DNA from: Dastarcus helophoroides
Lineage: Eukaryota; Arthropoda; Insecta; Coleoptera; Bothrideridae
Length of the DNA stretch: 64,000 nucleotides
NCBI GenBank assembly: GCA_028583605.1
Contig: CM053331.1
Span: 2,254,001-2,318,000, forward strand
Direction of reading: 5' to 3'
Part shown: positions 11,190-23,810 of the stretch, in pieces
Numbering within the stretch: position 1 is the first letter of the stretch
Layout of the letters: each line of letters begins with the position of its first letter
The notes under the pieces: model-generated
The model's input: the letters and a program-made list of their open reading frames with translations, nothing else
Database searches by the model: none
Told to the model about the DNA's origin: nothing
Position numbers and translations under genes: made by a program

Positions 11190-12590
11190 AGTCCCTAAAA
11201 ATCAGTTTTTCGCAATTATCTCGGTTTCTATAGCTTCTATAATGTTAATGTTTATAATAAAATTTATAGAGCATAAAATTTGCCACAAGTTTTGTTTTAA
11301 AATTTTTTTTATATGGTCAACCGTTAGTAAATTATTCAAGGTCAAATTTCCTAAAAATCAGCATTTTGCAATTATCTCGGTTTCTATAGCTTCTATGATG
11401 TTAAGGTTTATATTAAATTTTGTAAAGCATAAAATTTGCCACAAGTTTTGTTAAAGACATTTTCTCATATGGTCAACCGTTAGTGAATTATTCAAGGTCA
11501 AAGTTCCTAAAAATCAGTTTTTTGCAATTATCTTCGTTTTTATAGCTTCTATAATGTTAACTTTTATAACAAAATTTGTAGAGCATAAAATTTGCCACAA
11601 GTTTTGTTTAAGATATTTTTTTATATGGTAAACCGTTAGTAAATTATTCAAGGTCAAATTCCTAAAAATCAGTTTTTTGCAATTATCTTGGTTTCCATAG
11701 CTTCCATGATGTTAACGTTCATAATAAAATTTGTAGAGCATAAAATTTGCCACAAGTTTTGTAAAAGACATTTTCTTATATGGTCAACCATTAATAAATT
11801 ATTCAAGGTCAAATTTCCTAAAAATCAGCTTTTTGCAATTATCTCGGTTTCTATAGCTTCTATGATGTTAACGTTTATAATAAAATTTGTAGAGCATAAA
11901 ATTTGCCACAAGTGTTGTGTCAAAACATTTTTTTATATGGTCAACCGTTAGTAAATTATTCAAGGTCAAATTTCCTAAACATCAGTTTCTTGCAATTATC
12001 TCGGTTTCTATAGCTTCTATGATGTTAACGTTCACAATAAAATTTGTAGAGCATAAAATTTGCCACAAGTTTTGTTTGGGATATTTTTTTATATGGTCAA
12101 CCGTTAAAAAATTATTCAAGGTCAAACTTCCTTAAAATCACTTTTTTGCAATTATCTCGAATTCGATAGCTTCTATGATGCTACCGTTTTTAATGAAATT
12201 TGTAGAGCATAAAATTTGCCACAAGTTTTGTTTAAGACATTTTTTTATATGGTCAACCGTTAGTAAATTATTCAAGGTCAAATTTCCTAAAAACCACTTT
12301 TTTGCAAATATCTTAGTTTTATAGCTTCTATGATGTTAACGTTTATAATAAGATTTGTGGAGCATAAAATTTGCCACAAGTTTTGTTTAAGACATTTATT
12401 TATAAGGTCAACCATTAGTAAATTATTCAAGGGCAAAGTTCCACAAAATCAGTTTTTTGCAATTATCTCGGTTTTCATAGCTTCTATGATGTTAACGTTT
12501 ATAATAAAAATTGTAAAGCATAAAATGTGCGACAACTTTTGTAGTAAATATTTTCTCATATGCCTTACAGTTGGTAAATTATTTTAGATC
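11190..12590. repeat. 156-bp satellite array, about nine monomers
   Basis: The marker gcaattatc recurs at 11212, 11368, 11524, 11679, 11835, 11992, 12148, 12304 (as gcaaatatc) and 12459, always 155-157 bp apart. Each monomer contains cctaaaaatcag, tatagcttctatgatgttaa, gcataaaatttgccacaagt and atatggtcaaccgttag. As 156 bp is 52 codons, the same hydrophobic peptide is repeated in frame; I regard this as coincidental and not as a protein. Confidence 0.93.
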
Positions 12591-12602
12591 AAATTTACAA
12601 GA

Positions 12603-13172
12603 ACTGTGCACCCATTTACTGCGCACCTACCTACTGCGCACCTACCTACCGCGCACCTACCCACTCCGCCCCTATTCACTGCGCACCCACCTACTGCGCA
12701 ACCACCTACTGCGCACCTACTTACTGCGCACCTAACTGCGCAATTAATTACTGCGCACCTATCTACTGCGCACCTACCTAATGCGCACCTACCTACTGTG
12801 CACCTACCTACTGCGCACCTACCTTCTGCGCACCTAACTACTGCGCACCTAACTACTGCGCATCTACCCACTGCGCACATATTAACTGCGCACCTACCTA
12901 CTGCGCACCTACCTACTGCGCACTTACCTACTGCGCACCTACCCACTGCGCACATACCTACTGCGCACCTACCCACTGCGCACTAACCCACTGCGCATCT
13001 ATTACCTGCGCACCTACACACTGCGCCCCTACCACCTGCGCACCTACCCATTACGCACCTACCCACTGCGCACCCACCCACCGCACACCTACCCACTGCG
13101 TACCTACTTACTGCGCACCTACCCACTGCGCACCTGCCCACTGCGCACCTACCCACTGCGCACCTACACTGC
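12603..13172. repeat. 15-bp tandem array (ctgcgcacctaccta)
   Basis: About 38 units of a 15-bp sequence, with variants in the last four bases (ctacccac, ctaactac). Open frames on both strands read as five-residue repeats (HLPTA one way, VGRCA the other). Each unit carries a tgcgca palindrome. The array begins within about 15 bp of the end of the 156-bp satellite. Confidence 0.92.
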
Positions 13173-13289
13173 AACTTCAATGATGTTTGGGAAATTTTTT
13201 TTTGCTTAAACGGCACATTTCGACCTTACCCTGAAATTTTATCCTTAAAGATAAAGTTGCAACTTTAAACTCTTAAATTTAAAAAACTG
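13173..13289. other. Short unique spacer between arrays
   Basis: About 115 bp of ordinary AT-rich DNA separates the 15-bp array from the GC-rich array. No feature is visible in it. Confidence 0.5.
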
Positions 13290-14232
13290 TTCTTGGAGCC
13301 AGAGACTGAAGTCCGAGGACCGCAGTCCAAAGACCGAGGACCGGAGCTCCGGGGACTGGGGTCCAGGGACCACGGACCAGTGTCCGAGAACCAGGAATCA
13401 AAGTCCGAGAACCGAAGACCGGGGACGGGGGTCCGAGGTCCAGGGACAGGAATCTGGAGACCGGGATCCAGGGACCGGTGAACGGGGTCCGGGACCGAGG
13501 TTCGGGGACCTGGCTTTGAGGTCTGAAGACCGGAAACCATGGATCGGGATCCGGAGACCGGGGCCGAGGTCCGGAAACCTGGGACAAGGTACCGTGGATC
13601 TAGGAATATGGTCCGGGGATCGAAGTCTAAGGATTGGGGTCCGGGTACCACTGATCGGGCTCCGAGGACCGGTAACCGAGGTCCATAAATCGGGGGCCAT
13701 GGATCGGGGTCCGGGGAAGGTGGACCGAGGTCCGGGGATCAGGGAACGGGGACCGTGGATCGGGATCCATATACCGGGGACCAAGGTCCGGGGATCGAGG
13801 ACCATGGGTCGAAGTTTACTGACGACCGAGGTCTGGGAACCGGGGACCGTGGACCGTACATTGAGGACCATGGACCGGGGACCGGGGTTCAAAGACCGGT
13901 GCTCGGGGTCCAAAGGCGGGGTCCGGGGACTGGGAACCGGGCTCCGGGTACCGGTGAGTGGGGTCCTAAGCTGGGCCCCAAGGGCCAGAAACCGGGGTCC
14001 GGGGACCGATAACCGGGCTCCGGGCACCGGTGACGGAAGACTGGGGTCTGGGGACCTGGGTTCGTGCACCGGGGTTAGGGGACCAAATACAGAGGTCCGG
14101 GGACCGGAAATTGGAAAACGTGGATCCGGGACCGGAAATTGGGAAACGTGGATCGGAGACCGTGGACCGTAGTCAGGGGACCGGGGTGCAAGGACTTGGG
14201 TGCGGAGATAAGGGTTCGGGGACCGGACGTAC
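13290..14232. repeat. GC-rich array of ggggaccggggtccg-like words
   Basis: Nearly 950 bp built from 7-bp half units (ggggacc, ggggtcc, with a/t variants) in changing order, so the repeat is imperfect and partly palindromic. GC content is far above the surrounding DNA. Frequent GGGG runs on the + strand are spaced closely enough for G-quadruplexes. Long open frames on both strands (rich in PGPRSP or GTGDRGP) follow from the lack of A/T and are not believable genes. Confidence 0.9.
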
Positions 14233-15350
14233 ATCCGTATATCATACGTACATTGTACGTGCATCATACGTGCGCCATACGTACACCATACGCACATAAT
14301 ACGTAAATCATACGTACGTACATCGTACGTGCATCATACGTACATCATACGTATATCGTACGTACATCATACGTACGTTTCTTTCAAAACGTGGACCTTT
14401 TTGTACAAAATTACTCAGAGGATTCAATCATTTACATCATGTACATCATACGTACATCACACGTACACCATACGTACGCCATACGTACACGGTACACCAT
14501 ACGTACATCTTATGTACGTGCACCATAAGTACATCGTACGTACATTATACCTACGTCATACGTACACCATACGTACGTCATACGTACACCATACGTACAT
14601 ACGTATGATGTATGTATGAAGTACATCATCATCATACGTATATCATACACACATCATACGTACACGGTACATCAAACGTACACGGCACACCATGCGTACA
14701 TCATACGTACGTACACCATACCTACATCGTACGTACACCATACGTATGATGTATGTATGAAGTACATCCTCATCATATGTACATCATATCGTACGTACAT
14801 CATACTTACATCAGTACATCATACATCTGTACATCATACGTACGTACATACGTACATCATACTTACGTACGTACATAAGTACATCATACGTTAATCATAC
14901 ATACGCCATACATACATCATACGTACATCGTATGTACATCATACGTAGGTCATACGTACATCATGCGTACATCGTACGTACATCATACGTACATCATACG
15001 TACATCATACGTACGTACGTACATCATACGTACGTACGTACATCATACGTACATATCGTAGGCAAATCATATGTACGTACATCATACCTGCGTACGTACA
15101 TCATACGTATGTACGTACATCATCGTACATCATACGTGCACCATACGTACATCATACGTACATCACACGTACGTACGTACATTATACGTACATCATACGT
15201 ACATCAATCGTACATCGTACGTATATCATACGTACGCCATACGTACATCATTCGTACATCGTGCGTACATCATACGTACATCATACGTACGCCATACGTA
15301 CACGGTACACTATACCTACATCTTACGTACGTACATCTTACGTACGTGGT
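14233..15350. repeat. tacgtacatca array
   Basis: About 1.1 kb of units of 8-12 bp made from catacgta and catcatacgtacat, with many tacgta palindromes and runs such as tacgtacgtacgtac. It starts immediately after the GC-rich array. One interruption at about 14380-14440 is unique DNA. Open frames (YVHHTYIIRTS) are repeat artefacts. Confidence 0.9.
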
Positions 15351-16230
15351 CTTCGGACCACGGTCCAAAAAAATTCAAAACCCTCGGTCCCTGCCTGTAT
15401 GTAATCTGTCATGAAACCTTCCAACCTTGGAGGCGCGCTGGAGAATTTCGCTATGATGCAACCCGTAATACTTACTGCTTGCGACTTTAGTTACATCACA
15501 AATTCAACGGCTTAGAATTTTCGACAATTAAAGACGTTAATTGAGCATCTGCACATTCATAAGCTATAATTATTGTAGAATAATTTTAGGAGATGGTATT
15601 GAAAAAAAAATCAATTCAGTCTTTGACATAAAACGTAATAAACTCTTCATTTACAGAATACGATGCTTAAACAAAATTTAGTTTAAAAAAAAATGGGAAA
15701 TGTGTTTGTAAGATAAATTACTTTCGTCGATTTACTTCCCCCCAATGTTTCCCTCAGATTACATCTCGAGCTGCCCCCGTTGGCCAACGCCACGCGAATC
15801 CAAATAAAATTTCAAAGACAAATAACCAGACAAGAAGTTCATCCCGTCCCCCACCGCCCCACGCGCCGACAACTTACCTAATATTCGTCCTGTTTATCTA
15901 ACTTTTCTCTCCCAGGTTAATACGTTCGAAGCGGTGGTAGTAAAATTTGATTATGCCCGGCGGCAACGCAATTTAGGCCTCGGCGAAGTTTCGACAAGAC
16001 GCATTAACTCGTTCTTTATATTTCTCGGTTGTATACCGTTCCCCGTTTTCGAGATGCTCCGGGACAAAAGAGGGGAGAACAATAAAGTAGCGGGCACGAA
16101 CGTTTGCTTAGCATTTTTAATCTGCGGCGTTCGAAGGCGGCCCGGGGGCACCCACTTGAGTTCAGGACCGGCATTGGTGCCGGATAGACAAGAGGCGAAA
16201 ATTATCTTACTTCAAACAATTCTTCCTAAT
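15351..16230 (+). other. Unique, GC-richer intronic island
   Basis: Between two arrays lies about 880 bp of non-repetitive DNA with noticeably higher GC, especially 15760-15880 and 15920-16200. A strong acceptor-like sequence (ccccccaatgtttccctcag, ending at 15757) has a phase that would fit exon 2. The frame that follows gives 40 codons to a TAA at 15879-15881 and no good donor, so it could be an alternative last exon. A second tract and AG stand at about 15900-15916. An open frame from 15934 to 16293 has no recognisable similarity. Conserved non-coding DNA is equally possible. Confidence 0.4.
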
Positions 16231-19200
16231 TTGGATTTTTTCGAAAAATTTCAATTTTCTCTAAATTTTTGGTTTTCTACAGAACATATGTAGACCAAGG
16301 TTTGAAATCTGCACAAAATTTGAATTTTGTTCTAAAAAAAATTTGTTTAAATAATTCGTTCGCATGCGCTCTCTTCTCCAAGAGGCGAAGAATTCTCTTT
16401 TTTTTAAACTTCAAATTACGAAACTTTGGAATTTTTTTAATTTGTTATTTATTTTTTATTTCTAATTTTCGAGATTTCGACATTTGTAAAAATTTCGACT
16501 ATTTTTCTAAATTTCGATTTTTTGAAATCTCGAATTTATTTTTATTGAACATTTTAATGAAAATTACGACATTTTTCAAAGTTTTGACGTTTTTAAAAAT
16601 GTCGACCATTTTTCAAAATTTCTATTTATTTGAAATGTGGCATTTTAGAAATTTGGAAAATTACAGGTTTTTCCAAAATTCGACATCTTTCAAAGTTTTG
16701 TCTTTTTTGAAATTTTTCAATTACAGCTTTTTCGGAAATTTTGAATTTCTCACAAATTTCGACTTTATTCAAATCGTAATTTTTTATTAAAAATGTTAAT
16801 GAAAATTTCGAGATTTCAAAATTTCGTCTTTTTTGAAATTTTTTAAAATCAGTTTTTTTAGAAATTCTGAATTATTTCAAAATTTCGACTTTTTTCAAAT
16901 CTTGACTTTTTATTAAAAATTTTAATAAAAATTTCGACATTTTTCGCAATTTTGACGTTTTTAAAAAATTTGTCCATTTTTCAAAATTTCTCTTTTTTTT
17001 GAAATTTGAAATTTTTCGAAATTTCGACATTTTTATAAATTTCGACAATTTTTAAAAATTTCAATTTTTTTGAAATTTGAAATTTTCGAAATTTGGAAAA
17101 TTACGGATTTTTCCAAATCTTGACATCTTTCAAAATCTCGTCTTTTTTGAAATTTTTCAGTTTCGGGATTTTTATAAATTTTGAAATTTTTCCAAATTTG
17201 GACTTATTTCAAATCTCGACTTTTTATTGAAAATTTTAATGAATATTTCTACATTTTTCTAAATTTCGACGTTTTTATAAATCTCGACTATTTTCAAAGT
17301 TTCTGTTTTTTCCAAATTTGGAAAGTTTCAGCTTTTTTAGAAATTCCGAATTTTTCCGAATTTTTTTGAAATTTTGACATTTTTTAGATTTTGACATTGA
17401 AAATTTGAATGAAAATTTCGAAATTTTTCGAAGTTTTGACGTTTTTATAAACTTCGACCATTTTTCAACATTTCCATTTTTTTGGAATTTGGAATTTTCG
17501 AAATTTGGAAAATTACGGATTTTTCCAAATCTCCGACATCTTTCAAAATTTCGTCTTTTTCAAAATTTTTTCAGTTTCAGTTTTTTTTACAAATTTTGAA
17601 TTTTTTCGAAATTTTGAGTTTATTCAAATCGCAACTTCTTATTAAAAATTTTAATGAATATTTCGACATTTTTCTAAATTTCGACGTTTTTAAAATCTCG
17701 ACCATTTTTCAAAGTTTCTATTTTTTCCAAATTTGAAAAGTTTCAGCTTTTTTAGAAATTCCGAATTTTTCCGAACTTCGACTTTTTTTAGATTTTGACT
17801 TATTGAAAATTTGGATGAAAAGTTCGACATTTTTCGAAGTTTCGACGTTTTTATAATCTTCGACCATTTTTCAAAATTTCTATTTTTTTGAAATTTGGAA
17901 TTTTCGAAATTTGGAATTTTCGAAATTTGAAAAATTCGAAAATTAAAGACAAGGCGAAATTTTTAAAAATAAATTTGCTTTTTTTTAAAAACGAATTGTT
18001 AACTTTTTGGTGACAATTTTGACTTCATAATTTTGATTTTTTGAAAATTTGGTTTTTCTAAGTGACGGTATTTTTTCAAAATTTCACTTTTTGTGACGTT
18101 TTGACTGTTTTTTCTGTTGACTGTTTTTCAATATTTTGACCATTTTTCAAAATCTCCATTTTTTCGAAATTTGGAATTTTAAAAGTTTGGAAAATTACGA
18201 TTTTTCTTAAAACTTGACATCTTTCAAAATCTCGTCTTTTTTGAAATTTTTCAGTTTCAGGATTTTTAGAAATTTCGAAATGTTTCGAAATCTCGACTTT
18301 TTTTTAAATTTCAACTTTTTATTGAAAATTTTAATGAAAATTTCGACATTTTTCGAAATTTCGACGTGATTGAAATGTCGATCATTATTCAAAGTTTCTA
18401 CATTTTTTGAAATTTGGAATTTTCGAAATTTGGAAATTTTGAAATTTGAAAAATTCGAAAATAAGGAAAGGACTAATTTTTTTAATCTCGACATCTTTCA
18501 AAATTTCGTCTTTTTTTTAATTTTTTCAGTTTCAGAATTTTTAGAAATTTATAAATTTCGAAATTTTTCAAAATTTTGACTTTTCAAATCTCGACTTTTT
18601 ATTAAAAATTACATTTTTTGAAATTTCGACGTTTTTATAAATTTTAACCATTTTTCAAAGTTTCTATATTTTTGAAATTTGGAATTTTTAAAATTTGGAA
18701 TTTTCGAAATTTGGAATTTTCGAAATTTGGAATTTTTGAAATTTACAATTTTTCGAAATTTGGAATTTTCGAAATTAAGAATTTTCGAAATTTGGAATTC
18801 TCGAAATTTGGAATTTTCGAAATTTGGAAAATTCGAAAATTAAAGTAAAGGCGTAATTTTCAAAAATAAATTCGCATTTCTTTTAACAAAATATTAACTT
18901 CGTTTTTTTTAAATTTCAATTTTTTTGTTGAAAATTTAGCCTTTTTCTTAATTTTCAAATTTTTGGTGAAAATTTTGACTTTTTTCATAATTTTGATTTT
19001 TTGAAAATTTGTTTTTTCCAAGTAGCGGTATTTTTTCAAAATTTCACTTTTTGTGACGTTTTGAATGTTTTTTCAAAATTTCGTCTTTTTTTAAAATTTT
19101 TCAGTTTCAGAATTTTTGGAAATTTCGAAATTTTTCAAAATTTTGACTTTTCAAATCTCGACTGTTTATTAAAAATTACATTTTTTGAAATTTTGACGTT

Positions 19201-22165
19201 CTTATAAATTTTAACCATTTTTCAAAGTTTCTATATTTTTGAAATTTGGAATTTTTAAAATTTGGAATTTTCGAAATTTAAAATTTTCGAAATTTGGAAT
19301 TTTTGAAATTTGGAATTTTTGAAATTTGCAATTTTTCGAAATTTGGAATTTTCGAAATTAAGAATTTTCGAAATTTGGAATTCTCGAGATTTGGAATTTT
19401 TGAAATTTGGAATTTTCGAAATTTGGAAAATTCGAAAATTAAAGAAAAGGCGTAATTTTCAAAAATAAATTCGCATTTCTTTTAACAAAATATTAACTTC
19501 GTTTTTTTTAAATTTCAATTTTTTTGTTGAAAATTTAGCCTTTTTCTTAATTTTCGAATTTTTGGTGAAAATTTTGACTTTTCATAATTTTGATTTTTTG
19601 AAAATTTGGTTTTTCCAAGTAGCGGTATTTTTTTAAACTTTCACTTTTTGTGACGTTTTGACTGTTTTTTCAAAATTTCGTCTTTTTTTAAAATTTTTTA
19701 GTTTCAGAATTTTTAGAAATTTCGAAATTTTTCAAAATTTGGACTTTTCAAATCTCGACTTTTTATTAAAAATTACATGTTTTGAAAATTCGACGTTTTT
19801 ATAAATTTTGACCATTTTTTAAAGTTTCTATATTTTTGAAATTTTGAAATTTTAAAATTTGGAAATTTCGAAATTTGGAATTTTGGAATTTGCAATTTTT
19901 TCGAAGTTTACAATTTTCGAAATTTGGAATTTTCAAAATTTGGAATTTTCGAAATTTGGAATTTTTGAAATTTGGAATTTTTGAAATTTGGAATTTTCGA
20001 AATTTGGAATTTTCGAAATTTGGAATTTTCGAAATTAAGAATTTTCGAAATTTGGAATTCTCGAGATTTGGAATTTTTGAAATTTGGAATTTTCGAAATT
20101 TGGAAAATTCGAAAATTAAAGAAAAGGCGTAATTTTCAAAAATAAATTCGCATTTCTTTTAACAAAATATTAACTTCGTTTTTTTTAAATTTCAATTTTT
20201 TTGTTGAAAATTTAGCCTTTTTCTTAATTTTCGAATTTTTGGTGAAAATTTTGACTTTTCATAATTTTGATTTTTTGAAAATTTGGTTTTTCCAAGTAGC
20301 GGTATTTTTTTAAACTTTCACTTTTTGTGACGTTTTGACTGTTTTTTCAAAATTTCGTCTTTTTTTAAAATTTTTTAGTTTCAGAATTTTTAGAAATTTC
20401 GAAATTTTTCAAAATTTGGACTTTTCAAATCTCGACTTTTTATTAAAAATTACATGTTTTGAAAATTCGACGTTTTTATAAATTTTGACCATTTTTTAAA
20501 GTTTCTATATTTTTGAAATTTTGAAATTTTAAAATTTGGAAATTTCGAAATTTGGAATTTTGGAATTTGCAATTTTTTCGAAGTTTACAATTTTCGAAAT
20601 TTGGAATTTTCAAAATTTGGAATTTTCGAAATTTGGAATTTTTGAAATTTGGAATTTTTGAAATTTGGAATTTTCGAAATTTGGAATTTTCGAAATTTGG
20701 AAAATTCTAAAATTAAAGAAAAGGCGCAATTTTCAAAAATAAATTCGCATTTCGTTTAACGAAATATTAACTTCGTTTTTTTTAAATTTCAATTTTTTTT
20801 TTGAATATTTAGCCTTTTTCTTAATTTTCGAATTTTTGGTGAAAATTTTGACTTTTTTCATAATTTTGATTTTTTGAAAATTTGGTTTTTCCAAGTAGCG
20901 GTATTTTTTTAAAATTTCACTTTTTGTGACGTTTTGACTGTCGTCTTTTTTTAAAAATTTTTCAGTTTCAGAATTTTTAGAAATTTAGAAATTTTTCAAA
21001 ATTTTGACTTTTCAAATCTCGAATGTTTATTAAAAATTACATTTTTTGAAATTTTGACGTTTTTATAAATTTTAACCATTTTTCAAAGTTTCTATATTTT
21101 TGAAATTTGGAATTTTTAAAATTTGGAATTTTCGAAATTTGGAATTTTCGAAATTTGGAATTTTTGAAATTTGCAATTTTTCGAAATTTGGAATTTTCGA
21201 AATTAAAAATTTTCGAAATTTGGAATTCTCGAGATTTGGAATTTTTGAAATTTGGAATTTTCGAAATTTGGAAAATTCGAAAATTAAAGAAAAGGCGTAA
21301 TTTTCAAAAATAAATTCGCATTTTTTTTAACAAAATATTAACTTCGTTTTTTTTAAATTTCAATTTTTTTTTGAAAATTTAGCCTTTTTCTTAATTTTCG
21401 GATTTTTGGTGAAAATTTTAACTTTTTTCATAATTTTGATTTTTTGAAAATTTGGTTTTTCCAAGTAGCGGTATTTTTTCAAAATTTTACTTTTTGTGAC
21501 ATTTTGAATGTATTTTCAAAATTTCGTCTTTTTTTTTAATTTTTCAGTTTCAGAATTTTTAGAAGTTTCGAAATTTTTCAAAATTTTGACTTTTCAAATC
21601 TCAACTTTTTATTAAAAATTACATTTTTTGAAATTTCGACGTTCTTATAAATTTTAACCATTTTTCAAAGTTTCTATATTTTTGAAATTTGGAATTTTTA
21701 AAATTTGGAATTTTCGAAATTTAAAATTTTCGAAATTTGGAATTTTCGAAATTTGGAATTTTTGAAATTTGCCATTTTTCGAAATTTGGAATTTTCGAAA
21801 TTAAGAATTTTCGAAATTCGGAATTCTCGAGATTTGGAATTTTCGAAATTTGGAATTTTCGAAATTTGGAAAATTCGAAAATTAAAGAAAAGGCGGAATT
21901 TGCAAAAATAAATTTGCATTTCTTTTAACGAAATATTAACTTCTTTTTTTTTTATTTCAATTTTTTTTTGAAAATTTATCCTTTTCCTTAACTTTCGAAT
22001 TTTTGGTGAAAATTTTGACTTTTTTCATGATTTTGATTTTTTAAAAATTTGGTTTTTCCAAGTAGCGGTATTTTTTCAAAATTTCACTTTTTGTGACGTT
22101 TTGACTGTTTTTTCAATTGACTGTTTTTCAATATTTTGACTTTTTGAAAAATTACGATTTTTTTA
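16231..22165. repeat. Higher-order AT-rich satellite ((gaaatttggaatttt)n core)
   Basis: The sub-repeat is about 15 bp, gaaatttggaattttc, embedded in a longer unit that also contains gtgacgttttgactg, ccaagtagcggta and attaaagaaaaggcgtaatt. The last marker occurs near 17944, 18841, 19441, 20118, 20714, 21285 and 21879, giving units of about 570-680 bp once established. The units at about 19490-20080 and 20165-20690 are almost identical at an offset of 677 bp, so one duplication is very recent. The earlier part (16231-17900) is a more diverged version. No gene is seen. Confidence 0.88.
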
Positions 22166-22690
22166 CAGAATTTAGAATTTGTTTGAAAACCTTGTTGATT
22201 ATTTTTATTTCTCGAGAATTTCCAAGCTATGGAACGCGTAATCGAAAGGAATTTTCCCCAAAAATTACAACCTATCCTTGTTTAACAAGGCGGTTCATCG
22301 CCATCTATCCTTGTTTCCGCATCCTACTCGCAGTGCTTTGAAGGCATAATGGGCTTACCCATTGCAAGTGGATTAGACTTTTCAAAAATATACTTAATTA
22401 TTTTTAGAAGTGATCACCAACGTTTTAATTTAGTTGATTATGTTTGTAACTGAGAGATGCATGTCGTTGATTCTTTATTAACTGTAGCAACAAAACAATT
22501 TAAAATGGGGAGCATGAATATATTTTTGATAATTCGGGGTAGCTCAGTGCTAAATAGGCTGGTAACTTCTGATCTAGAAGGAGTAGTAGAGTTGCTATAG
22601 TATATAGCATAGCAGAGTTGCCATTACTTCAAGATGTTTCCCTAACGTGCGGAATGAAGCATCGAAATTCCGTGAGATTGTTAATTTGAA
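22166..22690. other. Unique intronic DNA with a tRNA-like (SINE head) remnant
   Basis: Non-repetitive sequence. Within it, 22535-22585 reads ggggtagctcagtgc, then aaataggctggtaacttctgatctagaag. This resembles the A-box and anticodon half of tRNA-derived SINEs, where tagctcagt and cttctgatc recur. The B box (ggttcgaat) is missing, so it is not a tRNA gene and at most a truncated SINE. Confidence 0.35.
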
Positions 22691-22769
22691 CTTGTGATTA
22701 CACAAGAACTGTACCGCTACCAATCTTTATATTTTACCATTTTATTTACAATATCACCTTCATCACCTT

Positions 22770-23225
22770 CACTTTTTTTATCAAAATCTCTTTTTAGAGA
22801 TTTGATAATAGAGATAGAGACGTTTTTACGATTGATCCCAATAAGTTTTGGAAATATAAACTTCAATAATGTTAATGTAATAAGGGACTTTGGTGCCTTA
22901 TTTTATTGTTATTTTTTTTTTAATTTCCAGTGTAAATTTAAGGGTTTGACTCGAGCATTTTTAAGTTTGATTTCAATAAGTTTTGGAAATATAAACTTCA
23001 AAGTTGTTAATGTAATAAGGCACTTTGATGCCTTATTTTATTGTTGTTTTTTTTTAATTTCGAGTGAAAATTTAAGGGTTTGACTCGAGCATTTTTAAGT
23101 TTGATCCCAATAAGTTTTGGAAATATAAACTTCAATAATGTTAATGTATTATGGCACTTTGGTGCCTTATTTTATGGTTGTTTTTTTTTTAAATTTCGAG
23201 TGAAAATTTAAAGTTTGACTCGAGC
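22770..23225. repeat. Three tandem copies of an about 134-bp unit
   Basis: The marker aataagttttggaaatataa recurs near 22839, 22975 and 23108. Each unit contains ggtgccttattttattgttg, then gagtgaaaatttaa and gactcgagcattttt. Unique DNA follows to the transposon at 23811, with no supported gene in 23226-23808. Confidence 0.85.
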
Positions 23226-23808
23226 ATTTTCCAGAAGCGTGTACTTGCGTGTAATTGCGCTGAGCAGTTTGCTTGCTTCTAACGTAATTTTTCGTCTTAT
23301 TAAATGTTTCATCAGAGTGCGCTCATGCTCTTTTCCTCGTCGTTTACCCTTTAATCATAATGCTAATAATGGAGCGTTAAAGCTTAGTGAAATTGCTTCG
23401 AGAGACGACGAGTGTATGCGGCTTAGGAGGGCACCAATTAATGAGAAAATATGGCAGGTGTAATATTAACCCTCGAACTAAGTACGTCATGATGTTGCGC
23501 TACGTCTGTGTATGTTCGCAATAATTCCTCGACAATTAATCTATATGTTAGCAATAACCCTTAGAGGGCCCCATCTTGCCAACTGGAAGCGTTTAATTTT
23601 GATTTAACGTTTCAGTCAAGTGAAATAGAGACATCTACAAGTCAAAAGGATGAAGAGTTGAAAATTTACTAATATGTCTTATCTTGTCGTTGTGCGTTGT
23701 ATTTGTTATAAAAATGTCCTTGTCTTCTAGGACCTACCTAGAGAGCGACCGCTTTGCTAGGCGTTTGTGTTTCAAATGTTGCCACTTCGGCCTAGCTATG
23801 ATTCACTA
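23226..23808. other. Unique intronic DNA before the transposon
   Basis: Ordinary complexity DNA, with open frames of 60-80 codons that match nothing I know. It contains no splice pair in a phase that would fit the + strand gene. Confidence 0.5.
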
Positions 23809-23810
23809 TA

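Noticed and set aside
12584..13216. Cys-rich VGRCA repeat protein on the - strand, resembling a toxin-like or metal-binding peptide
   Set aside because: It is a translation of the 15-bp array; the opposite strand is equally open as HLPTA, and no signal peptide or other domain exists.
13265..14299. Collagen-like or Pro/Gly-rich proteins on both strands
   Set aside because: These are translations of the GC-rich array; no regular Gly-X-Y triplets and no borders of a gene.
2745..15350. A CRISPR array
   Set aside because: Units are contiguous or overlap in sequence, with no unique spacers, and the genome is clearly eukaryotic.
22532..22600. A tRNA gene
   Set aside because: There is an A-box-like part but no B box, T arm or matching acceptor stem.
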